From Pedosphaera sp. (GTDB lineage Bacteria > Verrucomicrobiota > Verrucomicrobiia > Limisphaerales > SXTU01): a stretch of 9,475 nucleotides of DNA. The stretch covers positions 1 to 9,475 of the forward strand of contig SIBB01000107.1 in NCBI GenBank assembly GCA_009695395.1, read 5' to 3'. Of this stretch, positions 6,226 through 9,475 are shown in pieces. Both the position numbers and the translations under genes were made by a program. How positions within the stretch are numbered: position 1 is the first letter of the stretch; the number at the start of each line of letters is the position of its first letter. The notes under the pieces were generated by a model that was not told the DNA's origin, did not search any database, and was given only the letters and a program-made list of their open reading frames with translations.

Positions 6226-7458
6226 CATCTCCGGCGCGTGAAAGTTCTCCGACGGCTTGAAGCGCGGGTTGCCGTCCGAGCCTTCGATATACTCGAAGAC
6301 CTTGCCCTCGAAGTTCCGCAGGACCACGCGGTCGGCGTTGCGGCTCAGGACGTAGTCAGGATTCACCGGCACCTTGCCGCCGCCGCCGGGGGCATCAATG
6401 ACATACTGCGGCACGGCGTAGCCGGTGGTGTGGCCGCGCAGGGATTTCATTATCTCCAACCCCTTGCGCACGCTCGCGCGTAGGTGCGCGCTCCCGGCGA
6501 TGAGGTCGCATTGATAGACGTAGTAGGGGCGCACGCGGCAGATGAGGAGCTTCTGCACGAGCGCCTTCATCACGATGGGGTCGTCGTTGACGTGCTTGAG
6601 GAGGACGGATTGGTTGCCCAGCGGGATGCCGGCGTCGGCGAGGCGACCGAGGGCGTCGCGAACCTCACTGGTCAACTCACGCGGGTGGTTCGTGTGGACG
6701 CTGATGAAGAGCGGGTGGAATTGCCGCAGCATCGCGCAGAGTTCGGGCGTGATGCGTTGCGGGAGGAAGAGCGGGATGCGCGTGCCAATGCGGAGGAACT
6801 CGATGTGCTTGATGGCCCGCAGCCGGGTGAGGAGATACTCGAGCTTCTCGTCGCTGAAGAGCAGCGGGTCGCCGCCGGAGAGGAGCACGTCGCGGATTTC
6901 CGGGTGCGTGGCGATGTAATCAATCTGCCGGTCAAACTCCGGGTGGAAGTCATAGCCGCTGGCGTTGCTCACGAGCCGCGAGCGCGTGCAATAGCGGCAG
7001 TAGGCGGCGCAGCGGTCCGTGACGAGGAACAGCACGCGGTCGGGGTAGCGGTGCACCAAGCCGGGCACCGGCGAGTGCGAGTCTTCGCCGCAGGGGTCGG
7101 ACATTTCCCACGACGCGGTGTTCGTCTCCTCCAAGCGGGGAATCATCTGCCAGCGGATGGGACAGTTCTCGTCCTCGGGGTCAATGAGGTTGAAGAAGTG
7201 CGGCGTGATGGCCATCGCCAGCTTGGTGCGGCAGAGGATGGCTCCGGCGCGTTCCGTGGGCGTGAGGGCGGGGAGGAACTTCTCGAGCTGCTCGACGGTC
7301 GTGACGCGATTCTTGAGCTGCCACTTCCAGTCGTTCCACTCGGCGTCGGGGATGTGCGCCCACGCGCCGCGCCCGGCGGGGTGGAACTCTTTGAGTGCTT
7401 GGAGGCGCTGGTCTGAAGGCGGCTCCTCGCCGTCCGCCGTTACGAAGTCCCGTGACAT
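6220..7458 (-). CDS. kamA: Lysine 2,3-aminomutase (radical SAM, PLP-dependent)
   Basis: A 412-residue cytoplasmic enzyme expected to convert L-lysine to L-beta-lysine. It has the radical-SAM cluster motif CAAYCRYC (Cys150, Cys154, Cys157), the SAM-binding SGGDPL (194-199) and the PLP-lysine motif APGGGGK (Lys362). Asp318 (QCDLI) and Asp355 (VIDAPGG) sit at the same spacing from Lys362 as the two substrate epsilon-amino-binding aspartates in clostridial KAM (293, 330 and 337 there), and Arg159 matches Arg134. That favours true lysine specificity over glutamate aminomutase. The length is close to the clostridial enzyme (416) and longer than E. coli EpmB (342). Beta-lysine may feed N-epsilon-acetyl-beta-lysine osmolyte synthesis or antibiotic or EF-P pathways, but no acetyltransferase, EpmA or efp gene is in the window. 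It has its own promoter and is divergent from the helicase gene. Confidence 0.94.
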   Translation of the reverse strand: MSRDFVTADGEEPPSDQRLQALKEFHPAGRGAWAHIPDAEWNDWKWQLKNRVTTVEQLEKFLPALTPTERAGAILCRTKLAMAITPHFFNLIDPEDENCPIRWQMIPRLEETNTASWEMSDPCGEDSHSPVPGLVHRYPDRVLFLVTDRCAAYCRYCTRSRLVSNASGYDFHPEFDRQIDYIATHPEIRDVLLSGGDPLLFSDEKLEYLLTRLRAIKHIEFLRIGTRIPLFLPQRITPELCAMLRQFHPLFISVHTNHPRELTSEVRDALGRLADAGIPLGNQSVLLKHVNDDPIVMKALVQKLLICRVRPYYVYQCDLIAGSAHLRASVRKGLEIMKSLRGHTTGYAVPQYVIDAPGGGGKVPVNPDYVLSRNADRVVLRNFEGKVFEYIEGSDGNPRFKPSENFHAPEMV

Positions 7459-7467
7459 GATGGGCCG

Positions 7468-7495
7468 ACTATAAAAGCCGAGGCGGGCGAGTCAA
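7468..7495 (-). promoter_or_regulatory. kamA promoter, apparently leaderless
   Basis: Reading the minus strand, TTGACT (7495-7490, five of six consensus positions) is followed by a 16-nt spacer and TATAGT (7473-7468, five of six). The -10 ends 9 nt before the ATG at 7458. Transcription should therefore begin at about 7461, within a few nucleotides of the start codon, leaving no room for a ribosome binding site. Confidence 0.65.
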
Positions 7496-7518
7496 GTGAG
7501 CGGCCCGTGTCGCTTGAC
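7491..7518. promoter_or_regulatory. Inverted repeat overlapping the kamA -35 box (possible operator)
   Basis: GTCAAGTGA (7491-7499) and TCGCTTGAC (7510-7518) form an inverted repeat with 8 of 9 matching positions, separated by 10 bp. The left arm overlaps the kamA -35 box. The right arm contains TTGAC on the plus strand, facing the helicase gene. It could be a regulator site in the divergent kamA/helicase region, or simply two back-to-back -35 hexamers; no good plus-strand -10 is found at the proper distance. Confidence 0.3.
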
Positions 7519-7603
7519 GGCGCGGCAGCAGCACCGCTTGAAAGAATACCTCTCGCTCCTCCCTGCTTCTCTGTTAGTCTCCGCAAGTCGTTTCGACAAT
7601 CGC

Positions 7604-9475
<1,872 letters not shown>

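Noticed and set aside
6484..7416. 310-codon plus-strand frame antisense to kamA
   Set aside because: kamA has every catalytic residue; the antisense frame shows no domain and has Val/Glu/Arg bias expected of a shadow.
7514..7543. TTGACG and TTGAAA as -35 boxes for the helicase gene
   Set aside because: No acceptable -10 hexamer is found 16-18 nt downstream of either; the helicase promoter remains unidentified.

Overview
This is a GC-rich, densely coding window, most likely from Verrucomicrobiota (a planctomycete-type PVC relative is the alternative). The strongest taxonomic cue is a tightly coupled DUF1549/DUF1553 plus DUF1501 gene pair, a module typical of these phyla. Other cues are a Tat-exported sugar isomerase-like protein, a Sec-exported SGNH hydrolase, and no convincing Shine-Dalgarno sequence before any gene. 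No RNA gene, transposase, phage gene or CRISPR array was seen, and no gene-free stretch exceeds about 150 bp.

Layout. Positions 1-1981 (minus strand): a DUF1549/DUF1553 protein with a CxxCH motif, followed 1 nt later by a Tat-signal DUF1501 protein that runs off the left edge. Positions 2120-3875 (plus strand): a secreted SGNH/GDSL-type hydrolase, then a Tat-exported xylose-isomerase-like TIM-barrel protein. Each is followed directly by a copy of a 33-nt palindromic element. Positions 3909-4721 (minus): an inositol-monophosphatase family enzyme, convergent with the isomerase. Positions about 4830-6185 (plus): a conserved-looking protein of unknown function with features of a circularly permuted ATP-grasp ligase. 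Positions 6220-7458 (minus): lysine 2,3-aminomutase (KamA). Positions 7604 to the right edge (plus): a DEAD-box RNA helicase with a long Pro/Ala-rich C-terminal tail.

How the genes may work together. The left four genes all carry export signals and fit an envelope or periplasmic carbohydrate-handling set, as is usual for DUF1501/DUF1549 loci; their substrates cannot be read from the sequence. The right half looks like unrelated cytoplasmic genes in alternating orientation.

Most notable non-gene signals: (i) heptanucleotide tandem repeats lie inside two coding sequences, and one family is read in the same frame in both genes, so unrelated proteins share an EVRSQ(E/G)S peptide; (ii) the 33-nt stop-codon-adjacent palindrome occurs twice, one copy exactly filling a convergent intergenic gap; (iii) several promoters have the -10 box only 6-9 nt before the start codon, suggesting leaderless transcripts. 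I did not find a clear novel multi-gene defence or biosynthetic system. The heptamer repeats and the putative permuted ATP-grasp protein are the best leads.
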